The notes beneath the pieces were generated by a model. That model did not search any database. It worked only from the letters and a program-made list of their open reading frames with translations, and was not told the DNA's origin. Both the position numbers and the translations under genes were made by a program. Shown one piece after another: positions 50,332 to 58,617 of a stretch of DNA of 64,000 nucleotides. The stretch covers positions 124,001-188,000 of the forward strand of contig CAWEYO010000022.1 in the NCBI GenBank assembly GCA_963813315.1, in the 5' to 3' direction. Position 1 is the first letter of the stretch, and each line of letters begins with the position of its first letter. This DNA is from CAWEYO01 sp963813315 (GTDB lineage Bacteria; Pseudomonadota; Alphaproteobacteria; Rhizobiales; Rhizobiaceae).

Positions 50332-51369
50332 ATGTCCAGATTCCTGACGAACGAACGCCTGTTTGCGATGACGCGCCGCGTCGTGCTGAAAGCAGCCGGG
50401 ACCGGAGCCGCGTTTGCCTCGCTCGGTGCCTTGCCAGGCCGCCTCATGGCCGCCGATCCGCTCAAGGTGGCGGCTATCTACACCGTGCCCGTCGAGCAAC
50501 AGTGGGTGAGCCGTATCCACAAGGCCGCCAACGCCGCCAAGCAGCGCGGCGACATCGAGTATGTATATTCGGAGAACACGTCCAACAGTGACTATGAGCG
50601 CGTCATGCGCGAGTATTGCGAAGCCGGCCACAAGTTGATCGTGGGAGAGGTGTTCGGCGTCGAGGATGCCGCGCGCACTGTGGCGAAGGACTACCCGGAC
50701 ACAGCATTCCTCATGGGCTCAAGCTTCAAGCCTGATCCGGCCGTGGCCAATTTCTCTGTTTTCGACAACTATATCCAGGATGCGTCCTATCTCTCCGGCA
50801 TAATCGCCGGCGCCATGACCAAGTCGAAGAACATCGGCATGGTTGGCGGCTATCCCATTCCCGAGGTCAACCGGCTGATGAACGCCTTCGTGGCGGGTGT
50901 GAAGGAAAGCGCCCCCGACACGAAATTCCAGGTCGCATTCATCGGCTCCTGGTTCGATCCGCCAAAGGCCAAGGAGACAGCATTCGCCCAGATCGACGGC
51001 GGCGCCGACCTTCTCTATGCAGAACGCTTCGGCGTTTCGGACGCCGCCAAGGAAAAGGGAGTGCTCGCGGTCGGCAACGTCATCGACACACAGGCCGACT
51101 ATCCGGAGACCGTCGTCGCTTCGGCGCTCTGGCACTTCGAGCCGACGCTCGACAAGGCGATCAGCGAGGTGAAAGCCGGTTCCTTCAAGGCCGCCGACTA
51201 CGGCATCTACTCCTTCATGAAGGCCGGCGGCTGTTCGCTCGCACCCTTGGGTACATTCGAAGGAAAAGTGCCTGCCGACGTGATGGCCAAGGTTGCCGAA
51301 AAGGAAAAAGCCGTCAAGGACGGTTCCTTCACGGTCGAGATCAACGACGCAGAGCCGAAATCGAGCTGA
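50332..51369 (+). CDS. BMP-family ABC transporter substrate-binding protein
   Basis: 345-residue periplasmic binding protein of the Bmp/Med family, whose known members bind purine nucleosides. The leader has a twin-arginine motif (Thr14-Arg15-Arg16-Val-Val-Leu-Lys20) before a weakly hydrophobic stretch and LMAADP, so export by Tat is likely. Typical family segments: VEQQWVSRIHKAAN, GEVFGVEDAARTVAKDYPDTAFLMGSS and NYIQDASYLSGIIAGAMTKS. First gene of a four-gene transporter operon. Two copies of ATCGAAACCAGC spaced 15 nt (50292, 50307) lie just before the start. Confidence 0.92.
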   Translation: MSRFLTNERLFAMTRRVVLKAAGTGAAFASLGALPGRLMAADPLKVAAIYTVPVEQQWVSRIHKAANAAKQRGDIEYVYSENTSNSDYERVMREYCEAGHKLIVGEVFGVEDAARTVAKDYPDTAFLMGSSFKPDPAVANFSVFDNYIQDASYLSGIIAGAMTKSKNIGMVGGYPIPEVNRLMNAFVAGVKESAPDTKFQVAFIGSWFDPPKAKETAFAQIDGGADLLYAERFGVSDAAKEKGVLAVGNVIDTQADYPETVVASALWHFEPTLDKAISEVKAGSFKAADYGIYSFMKAGGCSLAPLGTFEGKVPADVMAKVAEKEKAVKDGSFTVEINDAEPKSS

Positions 51370-51452
51370 TGGGACTGGTCTCACCTCTTGCGTGAAGAGG
51401 TAACCATTCTGCTGCTCTGAGCCGGATGCAATGCCGACGCCCACACCCCTTC

Positions 51453-51484
51453 GCACCCCCCTCTGGCCTGCCAGAGGGGGGTGC
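51453..51484. repeat. Perfect 15-bp-arm palindrome before the ATPase gene
   Basis: GCACCCCCCTCTGGC CT GCCAGAGGGGGGTGC: perfect 15-bp arms with a 2-nt loop, between the binding-protein and ATPase genes. AAGGAAAG, the ribosome binding site of the ATPase gene, starts 3 nt later. Confidence 0.85.
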
Positions 51485-51504
51485 TCAAGGAAAGTTGTAA
51501 AAGC

Positions 51505-53064
51505 ATGCATGTCGTTGCTGATCCATCAACCCCCGTCCTGCGCCTCACCGGCATCACCAAGCGCTTCGGCCCGCTGGTCGCCAACGACGCGATCTCGTTT
51601 GAGCTAGGGCGGGGTGAAGTCGTAGCGCTGCTCGGCGAAAACGGTGCCGGCAAGACGACGCTCATGAACATCCTCTTCGGCCACTACGTTGCCGATGAAG
51701 GAAGCGTCATGGCCTTTGGCCGGGGGCTTGCGCCGGGCGATCCGAAAGCCGCGCTCGACGCCGGCATCGGCATGGTCCATCAGCACTTCACGCTTGCAGA
51801 TAATATGACCGTGCTCGAGAACATCGCACTCGGTACCGAGCGTATGTGGCGCCTGAAGCTGGACCTCAAGCGCGCGCGCCGGCGCATCGGCAAATTGTCG
51901 GAAAGCTTCGGCCTTGCCGTCGATCCCGACGCGCTGGTGGGATCGCTTTCAGTCGGCGAGCGTCAGCGCGTGGAAATCCTGAAGGCGCTCTATCGGGACG
52001 CGCGCATCCTCATTCTGGATGAGCCGACCGCCGTCCTTACACCGGCCGAAACGGAGGCGCTCTTTCGCACGCTCAGAATGCTGGTTGGCGACGGCCTCTC
52101 GATCATCTTCATTTCTCACAAGCTCAACGAGGTGAAGGCCGTCAGCGACCGTGTGCTGGTTCTGCGCGCGGGCAAGCTCGTTGGAGAGCGCGTAACGGCT
52201 GGCACGGCGCTTCGGGAGCTTGCGGCACTGATGGTCGGGCAGAATGTCCCCCAGCTTTCGATCGGAGTGGCTTTGCCGGGGAGAATCCTCTTCGAGCTGA
52301 GGAAAGTGTCCACCGCCGGAGACGGTGTGCGCCTCCACGACGTTTCATTCGAAATGCGCGTGGGTGAAATTACCGGAGTGGCGGGAGTTTCCGGCAATGG
52401 CCAGTCGGCGCTCGCCGGCCTTCTGGCCGGCACGTTGCGCCCGGCGTCGGGCGAAATGCTGATCGACGGACAGCCGGTCCGCGAATGGTCGCCTCGGCAC
52501 GCGCTGGCGCGCGGCATCGCGCGCATTCCCGAGGACCGGCACGCAGTCGGCACGATCGGCGACATGAGCGTAACGGAGAACGCCATCCTCGAACAATATC
52601 GCTCAAGGCTTTTTAGCCGGATGGGATTTCTCAAGTGGCGCGCTGCTCGTGGTTTCGCCGAAGATCTGGTGAGCGAGTTCGATGTGAAATGTCCGTCTCT
52701 CGACGCTCGCGTCCGGCTGCTTTCCGGCGGCAATATGCAGAAGCTGATCCTCGGCCGGGCGCTCGATCCGGACCCTATGATTGTGCTCGCCAATCAGCCT
52801 ATACGCGGCCTCGATGTTGGCGCGGTCGCTTTTGTGCACCAGCGCCTTTTCGAGGTGCGCAGCAGCGGCGCCGCCATCCTTCTCATCTCGGAAGATCTCG
52901 ACGAAATCCTGGCGCTTTGCGACAGAATATTCGTGATGTCGAAGGGACGCCTGTCCCCGTCCTCGGCGCGCGGCGAACGCACGGTTCACGAGCTCGGGGA
53001 ATTGATGGCGGGGCATGGGTTGGAGGCGCCGGCTTCCGGTTCGCAGGAAGGCGTCCCCGCATGA
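51505..53064 (+). CDS. BMP-type ABC transporter ATP-binding protein (two NBDs)
   Basis: 519-residue protein with two fused nucleotide-binding domains, as in NupA/YufO-type nucleoside transporters. NBD1: Walker A GENGAGKTT near 48, Q-loop, signature LSVGERQRVEI, Walker B LILDEPTAVLT. NBD2: Walker A reads GVSGNGQSA without Lys, signature LSGGNMQKLIL, Walker B MIVLANQPIRGLD with Glu replaced by Gln; this asymmetry is usual for the family. ATG at 51505 with AAGGAAAG upstream. NBD1 is the site expected to hydrolyse ATP. Confidence 0.92.
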   Translation: MHVVADPSTPVLRLTGITKRFGPLVANDAISFELGRGEVVALLGENGAGKTTLMNILFGHYVADEGSVMAFGRGLAPGDPKAALDAGIGMVHQHFTLADNMTVLENIALGTERMWRLKLDLKRARRRIGKLSESFGLAVDPDALVGSLSVGERQRVEILKALYRDARILILDEPTAVLTPAETEALFRTLRMLVGDGLSIIFISHKLNEVKAVSDRVLVLRAGKLVGERVTAGTALRELAALMVGQNVPQLSIGVALPGRILFELRKVSTAGDGVRLHDVSFEMRVGEITGVAGVSGNGQSALAGLLAGTLRPASGEMLIDGQPVREWSPRHALARGIARIPEDRHAVGTIGDMSVTENAILEQYRSRLFSRMGFLKWRAARGFAEDLVSEFDVKCPSLDARVRLLSGGNMQKLILGRALDPDPMIVLANQPIRGLDVGAVAFVHQRLFEVRSSGAAILLISEDLDEILALCDRIFVMSKGRLSPSSARGERTVHELGELMAGHGLEAPASGSQEGVPA

Positions 53065-53090
53065 TCTGGCCTGGGCCCTGCGCCGGCCGA

Positions 53091-53240
53091 TACCCTCCCG
53101 CTTGTGGGGAGGGTCGACGAGCGAGCTTTGCGCAGCAAAAATCGAGAGGCGGGGTGGGGGTTGTCCAGCACGGATCGCTTCTTTTGCCACCCCCACCCGG
53201 CCCTTCGGGCCTCCCTCCCCACAAGTGGGAGGGAGGGGGG
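53091..53240. repeat. Composite palindromic repeat between ATPase and permease genes
   Basis: The gap 53065-53274 contains CCCTCCC/GGGGAGGG (53092-53114), a longer pair GGGTGGGGG/CCCCCACCC flanking a TTGTCCAGCACGGATCGC core, and a terminal CCTCCCTCCCCACAAGTGGG hairpin. Strong secondary structure is expected in the mRNA. Confidence 0.7.
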
Positions 53241-53274
53241 TTGCGCTACAACGGGCAGGGAGGACCGTCGCGCC

Positions 53275-54327
53275 ATGCGGCTTGAGCCCAAACCAAAGCT
53301 GTCCTTTGTCGCAGCGCTCGGGTACCCGCTGGCGGCCATCGTCGCGACACTCGTCGTCGCCTCGCTGCTTGTGCTTGCCGCCGGCGCCTCGCCTTTTTCG
53401 GTCTTCTATCTGGTCGCCAAGGGAGCGGCAGGATCGCAATTCGCCCTAGTCGAAACGCTCACCCGTGCGACGCCGCTGATCTTCACGGGCCTTGCAGTGG
53501 CGGTCGCTTTCCGGGCGAGGCTCTGGAACATCGGCGCCGAGGCGCAGCTCTATATCGGAGCTGTGGTCACCGTGGTCCTGGGCACTGGCATACTGCCGCT
53601 TCACGGCGGGTTGCTGCTCCCGATCATCATGGCGGCCGCGATGGCAGCCGGCGCGCTGCTCCTGCTCGGTCCGGCGATCCTGAAGACGCGTTTCGGCGTC
53701 GACGAGGTCGTCACGACGCTGCTCCTCAATTTCATCGTGCTCCTGTTCGTCTCCATGCTACTGGAGGGCCCCTTGAAGGACCCGACGGGCCTTGGCTGGC
53801 CGCAATCGCAGAAGGTTGTGGCCGAGGCGCAGCTTCCCCGTCTCATCCAAGGCAAGCGGCTGCATTTCGGCTTCGTCATTGCCATTGCCGCAGCCTTGCT
53901 GACCTGGGTCATCATGAAGAAGACAGCGCTTGGCTACGAAATGCGGGCGGTCGGCCATAACCCGGAAGCCGCGCGCTTCGCCGGCATGCCGGTCAACCGT
54001 GTCATTGTGAAGACAGCGCTCCTGTCCGGTGGGCTGGCCGCACTTGCCGGCTTCTCCGAGGTCTCCGGCCTGAAGGGCAACCTCACGCTCGATCTGTCGC
54101 CTGGGTTCGGCTATTCAGGCATCGTCGTCGCGATGCTGGCGATGCTCAATCCGCTCGGTGTCATCCTGTCGGCGATCTTCGTCGCCGGCATCTTCGTCGG
54201 CGCAGATGCAATGAGCCGCGCGGCTGGCGTGCCAAGCTATATTGCCGAAGTCATGGTTGCCACGGCGCTGTTGTCCATGGTGACGGCGCTTCTGTTCGCG
54301 CGGTTCAGGGTGAGGTGGGGTGAGTGA
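53275..54327 (+). CDS. BMP-type ABC transporter permease 1
   Basis: 350-residue BPD_transp_2 permease with eight to ten membrane segments. Family motifs: LTRATPLIFTGLAVAVAFRARLWNIGAEAQLYIGA near the N-terminus and GYEMRAVGHNPEAARFAGMPV, the cytoplasmic loop that contacts the ATPase. AGGGAGG precedes the ATG at 53275 at slightly long spacing. Pairs with permease 2, as in all BmpA-type nucleoside importers. Confidence 0.92.
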   Translation: MRLEPKPKLSFVAALGYPLAAIVATLVVASLLVLAAGASPFSVFYLVAKGAAGSQFALVETLTRATPLIFTGLAVAVAFRARLWNIGAEAQLYIGAVVTVVLGTGILPLHGGLLLPIIMAAAMAAGALLLLGPAILKTRFGVDEVVTTLLLNFIVLLFVSMLLEGPLKDPTGLGWPQSQKVVAEAQLPRLIQGKRLHFGFVIAIAAALLTWVIMKKTALGYEMRAVGHNPEAARFAGMPVNRVIVKTALLSGGLAALAGFSEVSGLKGNLTLDLSPGFGYSGIVVAMLAMLNPLGVILSAIFVAGIFVGADAMSRAAGVPSYIAEVMVATALLSMVTALLFARFRVRWGE

Positions 54328-54368
54328 TGGGAAGTTTGCAGGAATTGCGAACTTTGGCGCTTCTTCGC

Positions 54369-54527
54369 GCCCCCCTCTGTCCTGCCGGACATCTCCCCCG
54401 CAAGGGGGGAGATCAGCTATCGTTCAGGGCTTCGCCAATCATCAGCGTCGCAGGAAGGGAGCCGGACCAAGCGGCCGGCCTGATCTCCCCCCTTGCGGGG
54501 GAGATGTCCGGCAGGACAGAGGGGGGC
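54369..54527. repeat. 48-bp perfect inverted repeat between the two permease genes
   Basis: The left arm 54369-54416 (GCCCCCCTCTGTCCTGCCGG...) is the exact reverse complement of 54480-54527, with a 63-nt spacer. Each arm also contains its own hairpin (CTCCCCC-GCAA-GGGGGGAG type). The arms belong to the same family as 7298-7366, and the spacer keeps a degenerate GCTTCGCCAATC motif. Confidence 0.9.
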
Positions 54528-54582
54528 AACATGGAGCACTGCCGTCGATGGACTTCATCGGCACTCGAGGAGCGGCCATAGC

Positions 54583-55524
54583 ATGGACGCTCTCGAAATC
54601 CTGCTGACCGCTTCGTTCTGGGTGGCTGCGATCCGCATCGCGTCGCCGCTGATATTCGCCACCCTGGGCGAACTGCTTTGCGAGCGTGCCGGAGTGCTCA
54701 ACCTCGGCATCGAAGGCATCATGACCGCGGGCGCGTTCGCCGGCTGGTTCACGGTCTATGCCGGCGGCGATCTGTGGACCGGCGTTTTGGTCGCCGCACT
54801 CGCCGGCGCGCTGTTCGGCCTGTTGCACGCCGCGCTGACGGTGCCGCTGGGGCTTTCGCAGCATGTGGTCGGCATCGGCATCACGCTGCTCGCCACAAGC
54901 CTTACCTATTTCACCTACCGGCTTGCCCTGCCGGAAGTCACGTCGCCGCCGAAGATCGTGCCGTTCCAGCCCTTGCCGATTCCCGGCCTCGCCGAGATAC
55001 CTCTGCTCGGCCCCGCTTTGTTCAGCCAAACGCCGCTCACTTACCTTGCCTTCGCGGCTGTCGCGGTGGTCAGTTGGGTGCTCTATCGCACGCCGCTCGG
55101 CCTGGCGGTCAGGGCGGCCGGCGAAAACCCGTCCGCCGTCGAGGCGCAAGGCATCAGCGTTACCGCTATCCGCATGGGCGCGGTCATCGCCGGCAGCGCG
55201 TTGATGGCCATCGGCGGCGCGTTCCTGACGCTATCGGCCTTCAACTCCTTCTTCTTCGGGATGATCAACGGCCGCGGCTGGATCTCGATCGCGCTGGTCG
55301 TATTCGGCTCGTGGCGGCCCGGCAAGGCCCTGCTGGGGGCAATCCTTTTCGCGGCTTTCGACGCCTATCAAATCCGCCTCCAGCAGCTATCCGGCGGCAT
55401 CGTGCCCTATCAGGTCTTCCTGATGATGCCCTACGCGCTTTCCATTCTCGCGCTGATCCTGGTGGCGCGCCGCGCCACCTATCCCAAGGCGCTGATGATC
55501 CCCTACCAGAAAGGTGAAAGATAA
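54583..55524 (+). CDS. BMP-type ABC transporter permease 2
   Basis: 313-residue BPD_transp_2 permease, shorter partner of permease 1. Motifs include SPLIFATLGELLCERAGVLNLGIEGIM and YRTPLGLAVRAAGENPSAVEAQGI (coupling loop), with about eight membrane segments. The ATG at 54583 starts the homology; the frame is open into the repeat upstream. Last gene of the transporter operon. Substrate by family: purine nucleosides or related compounds. Confidence 0.92.
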   Translation: MDALEILLTASFWVAAIRIASPLIFATLGELLCERAGVLNLGIEGIMTAGAFAGWFTVYAGGDLWTGVLVAALAGALFGLLHAALTVPLGLSQHVVGIGITLLATSLTYFTYRLALPEVTSPPKIVPFQPLPIPGLAEIPLLGPALFSQTPLTYLAFAAVAVVSWVLYRTPLGLAVRAAGENPSAVEAQGISVTAIRMGAVIAGSALMAIGGAFLTLSAFNSFFFGMINGRGWISIALVVFGSWRPGKALLGAILFAAFDAYQIRLQQLSGGIVPYQVFLMMPYALSILALILVARRATYPKALMIPYQKGER

Positions 55525-55810
55525 GGAGTCCAGAGATTTCAGTGATTTATTTTGTATTAACGAAGACCTTACTCGGGAACTGCTCAGACTGCTGCTCAGA
55601 CGGCCTAGTGGTGAAAGTCTGACGTTTGTACGCTGGATGAATGCCGCTTTCGACCCCGTTGCGGACATTTGTTCGCACTCGATCGAATTCACGCCCATGA
55701 CCCAAGGCTGTCATTCGCAAACTGATCGATAGACGTCCGCAAACGGCTGATAAGCCGACACAGTGTTGGTGTCCGGCTGCCGCCTTCGCTGATTTCCTTA
55801 GGTCACCTTC
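55525..55810. other. Gene-free stretch with repeat-remnant features
   Basis: About 290 nt with lower GC than its surroundings and no convincing gene; an open frame to 55732 overlaps the permease end and has no recognisable product. Motifs such as GTTGCGGACATTTG and ATGACCCAAGGCTGTCATTC look like degenerate intergenic repeats. Confidence 0.5.
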
Positions 55811-55850
55811 CTTCATACATCTCTCCCAGCTTTCATACATGTCTCCCAGC
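55811..55850 (+). repeat. 20-bp tandem direct repeat upstream of the SDR gene
   Basis: Two adjacent 20-nt units, CTTCATACATCTCTCCCAGC (55811-55830) and TTTCATACATGTCTCCCAGC (55831-55850), with two mismatches. The period is about two helical turns, and the second unit ends one base before the operator-like palindrome. Confidence 0.8.
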
Positions 55851-55851
55851 T

Positions 55852-55866
55852 AGTGGACAGACCACT
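55852..55866. promoter_or_regulatory. Putative GntR/FCD operator, site 1
   Basis: AGTGGACAGACCACT, a palindrome of the TGGnnnnnCCA class bound by FadR-like GntR regulators. Its exact reverse complement occurs at 57579-57593. It lies 46 nt before the SDR start, upstream of the SDR-repressor unit. Confidence 0.75.
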
Positions 55867-55911
55867 TCGCGACAAGTATGCCTTCCCCAGACATTCAGGA
55901 AGGAGCGCGGC

Positions 55912-56739
55912 ATGCGCGAATTGGAAGGGAAGGTGGCTCTGATCACCGGGGCAGGGCGCGGGATCGGCCGGCTAGCAGCCATTCGGCTGGCCGGGCGTGG
56001 CGCGCGAGTGGCCCTGGTCTCACGCAGCGCAGGCCAGCTCGCCGACACAGCCGGCGAGATCGAGGCGCAAGGCGGCGTATCGATCGTGATCCCGGGCGAT
56101 GTGGGGTCGCCGCAATCGGTTGCCGCGATCAAGGCAGAGGTCGAGAACCGCCTCGGAGCCCCCTCGATCCTGATCAACGCGGCAGGTGTCTTCGGGCCGA
56201 TCCAACTGGTCTGGAAGACCGACCCCGCCGCGTGGATCGATACGATCATGGTGAACGCGATCGGACCCTATCTCACCTGTCACGCCTTCGTGGAAAACAT
56301 GGTGCGGCAAGGCTGGGGGCGTATCGTCAACATAACCTCCGCCGCCACACTGCACGAGCCAGGCCCGGTCAACAGCGCCTACGGCACGAGCAAGGCGGCC
56401 CTTAACCAGTTCACGCGCCACCTGGCGGCCGAGATTACCGGCAGTGGCGTGACTGCCAACGTCATTCACCCCGGTGACGTGAAGACGGACATGTGGGCCG
56501 ACATCCGAGACGGCGTCGAGGATCTCGGCCCCATCGCCCAGCGCTACCGCGACTGGGCGGCCTGGGTGGAAAGCACCGGCGGGGACGACCCGGAGAAAGC
56601 GAGTGACCTGATCGAAGCCCTGATGAGCGAGCGCGCCAAGTCGATCAACGGGCGGTTCCTCTGGATCAAGGACGGGCTACAGTCTCCGATCCCGAGTTGG
56701 GGTGAGTTCAAGCCGGCGGAAGCGTGGGAGACGCGATGA
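55912..56739 (+). CDS. Short-chain dehydrogenase/reductase
   Basis: 275-residue classical SDR oxidoreductase. Cofactor loop TGAGRGIG (12-19), NAAG-type motif (LINAAGVFG), and the catalytic set with Ser (NITSAATLHE), Tyr157 and Lys161 (SAYGTSKAA). The C-terminal tail (RAKSINGRFLWIKDGLQ) is shared by SDRs found next to sugar or polyol transporters. GGAAGGAG precedes the ATG. Its stop overlaps the start of the GntR gene as ATGA. Predicted to oxidise the compound imported by the downstream transporter. Confidence 0.9.
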   Translation: MRELEGKVALITGAGRGIGRLAAIRLAGRGARVALVSRSAGQLADTAGEIEAQGGVSIVIPGDVGSPQSVAAIKAEVENRLGAPSILINAAGVFGPIQLVWKTDPAAWIDTIMVNAIGPYLTCHAFVENMVRQGWGRIVNITSAATLHEPGPVNSAYGTSKAALNQFTRHLAAEITGSGVTANVIHPGDVKTDMWADIRDGVEDLGPIAQRYRDWAAWVESTGGDDPEKASDLIEALMSERAKSINGRFLWIKDGLQSPIPSWGEFKPAEAWETR

Positions 56740-57530
56740 GCCAGCAAACTGAACGCACCGGCAGAAAGCCCAAAGTCAGGCTGCAGGCAATCGCCGGCGC
56801 GCTGCAGCCGGTGAATGCCGGCGTCGCGCAGTCGGTCGTCAACCGCATCCTCGACCTGGTCAGGACAGGCATGCTGCGCTCCGGCGACCGGCTCCCATCG
56901 GAACGCGAACTGATCGACATCCTCAACATCAGCCGGCCGAGCCTGCGCGAGGCGATCCGTGCGCTTTCGACACTGGGAGTCGTCGAAACCCGCCACGGCG
57001 GCGGCGCTTACGTCACCGACCTCAAGGCGCGCACGCTGCTCGCCCCGCTCGATTTCTTCCTCGCGCTCTCACAATCCAACCTCGCCGATGTGTTCGAGAG
57101 CCGCCGCATAATCGAGATCGAGATCGCGCGGAAGGCCGCGATCAACGCGACTGCCGCGGATGTCGAAACGCTCAACGGGATGCTGGTCGCCCATGAGAAG
57201 GTGCTGACTGACCCTGTGGGCTTCCGCATCCTCGATGCGCGGTTCCACGCGCAGCTGTCTGAGATAGCCGGCAACAGCGTGCTCGAGCGCATCGCCTACG
57301 GCCTCTACAACATGGGCCTCGATATTCGCCGGCGGGCAACTGAGAACGTAGCCCTCATACGCCGCAGCCTCGATGAGCATACCACGATCGTTCGGGCCAT
57401 CGAGGCTGCGGACAGCGCCGCCGCCGCGGCCGCGATGGCCGCCCACCTCGACCACATCGAGGCAAGCACCCGCGCAGTGATCGAAGAGGACGTTGCCGCA
57501 TTCTCGCGACGCTCGAGGAAATCCGACTGA
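56736..57530 (+). CDS. GntR-family (FadR/FCD) transcription regulator
   Basis: 264-residue regulator: N-terminal GntR winged helix (about 28-95: SVVNRILDLVRTGMLRSGDRLPSERELI, then ISRPSLREAIRALSTLGVVETRHGGGAYV) and a C-terminal all-helical FCD ligand domain (about 110-245) with metal-site His residues (DARFHAQLSEIAGNS, and HTTIVRAIE, AAHLDHIE). Coupled to the SDR gene. The two matching 15-bp palindromes bounding this unit are its likely operators, so it would repress both the SDR-regulator unit and the transporter until a metabolite binds. Confidence 0.9.
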   Translation: MSQQTERTGRKPKVRLQAIAGALQPVNAGVAQSVVNRILDLVRTGMLRSGDRLPSERELIDILNISRPSLREAIRALSTLGVVETRHGGGAYVTDLKARTLLAPLDFFLALSQSNLADVFESRRIIEIEIARKAAINATAADVETLNGMLVAHEKVLTDPVGFRILDARFHAQLSEIAGNSVLERIAYGLYNMGLDIRRRATENVALIRRSLDEHTTIVRAIEAADSAAAAAAMAAHLDHIEASTRAVIEEDVAAFSRRSRKSD

Positions 57531-57578
57531 GCGTGCCTGGCCGCGCCCATCTTGCGTTCGGCAGATTGAGTGATTAGG

Positions 57579-57593
57579 AGTGGTCTGTCCACT
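57579..57593. promoter_or_regulatory. Putative GntR/FCD operator, site 2
   Basis: AGTGGTCTGTCCACT, the exact reverse complement of the site at 55852-55866. It lies 20 nt before the start of the binding-protein gene, placed to block transcription of the transporter operon. Confidence 0.75.
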
Positions 57594-57612
57594 TTGGACA
57601 AGGGAGGATTCA

Positions 57613-58617
57613 ATGCGTGAAATCTCACGACGCACTCTCGTGCAAGGCGCCGCGGCACTCGGCATCGCAACGGCGCTCGGCGCGACCCGCGCTCTCGCCG
57701 CTAACAACCCGCCCAAGATCGGCATCGTCGGGAAGGTGAAGATCCCGTGGTTCGACAATGTAGAGAAGGGGGTGCTCAAGGCTGGCCAGGACCTCGGCGT
57801 GGACGCCTCGATCATCAACCCAACGACCGACGATCCGGCCGAACAGGTGCGCGCGATCGAGGACCTCATCGCCAAGAAGGTCGACGTGATCGGCGTGGTG
57901 CCGAACGATGGCAAGGCGCTGGAGCCCGTTCTGAAGCGCGCCCAGGATGCGGGCATCAAGGTGGTCATGAACGAGTCGCCCGGCCAGAAGAATGCCGACT
58001 GGGACATTGAGCTGATTCAGGACAAGGCGTTCGGCGAGGCGCATCTGGAAGCCTTCGCGGAAGCGATCGGCGGCGAGGGCAAATATGTCGTGTTCGTCGG
58101 CGGCCTCACCGTCGCGCTGCACAACCTATGGGCCGACTATGCGGTCGCCTTGCAAAAGGAGAAGTATCCCAAGATGCAGCAGGTCGGCGATCGCTTCGGC
58201 GTCTCCAACAGCGTCGACGACAGCTACAAGACCGCGATGGACCAGATGCAGGCGAATCCGGACCTCAAGGGCTTCCTGATCTTCGGCGCGAACGGTCCGA
58301 TTGGTGCCGGCAATGCGGTGAGCGAGCGCGACCAGATCGGCAAGGTCATCGTCGTCGGCCCGTTCATCCCGAGCCAGGGACGCAAGCTGATGAAATCTGG
58401 CGCAATCACACGCGGCTTTCTGTGGAACCCGATCGACTCAGGCTATGCGATGGTCGCCCTTGGCAAGACGATGGCGGGGGGCGCCGAGATCAAGGACGGC
58501 ATCGATCTGCCGGGTATGGGACCCTGCCAAGTCGACACATCTAGCCGCGTGATCCGCGCCAACAAGCAAATTGATCTGAACCCGCAGTCGATCGACAAAT
58601 GGGCCGAGATCATCTGA
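57613..58617 (+). CDS. Sugar-type ABC transporter substrate-binding protein
   Basis: 334-residue periplasmic binding protein of the Peripla_BP_4 (RbsB/LsrB/RhaS-like) type. The leader has a twin-arginine motif (Ser5-Arg6-Arg7-Thr-Leu) and ends ATRALAANN, so Tat export is likely. Family segments: IGIVGKVKIPWFDNVEKGVLKA and VDVIGVVPNDGKALEPVLKRA-like core, NESPGQKNADW. GGGAGGA precedes the ATG at 57613. First gene of the transporter operon. The ligand (a pentose, deoxysugar, polyol or similar) cannot be fixed by reading. Confidence 0.9.
   Translation: MREISRRTLVQGAAALGIATALGATRALAANNPPKIGIVGKVKIPWFDNVEKGVLKAGQDLGVDASIINPTTDDPAEQVRAIEDLIAKKVDVIGVVPNDGKALEPVLKRAQDAGIKVVMNESPGQKNADWDIELIQDKAFGEAHLEAFAEAIGGEGKYVVFVGGLTVALHNLWADYAVALQKEKYPKMQQVGDRFGVSNSVDDSYKTAMDQMQANPDLKGFLIFGANGPIGAGNAVSERDQIGKVIVVGPFIPSQGRKLMKSGAITRGFLWNPIDSGYAMVALGKTMAGGAEIKDGIDLPGMGPCQVDTSSRVIRANKQIDLNPQSIDKWAEII

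Noticed and set aside
7298..54527. CRISPR array made of the short palindromic repeats
   Set aside because: Copies are dispersed, in both orientations, not regularly spaced, and no cas genes are present.
55514..55732. 72-residue open frame after permease 2
   Set aside because: It overlaps the permease end, lacks a family signal, and covers degenerate repeat-like sequence.
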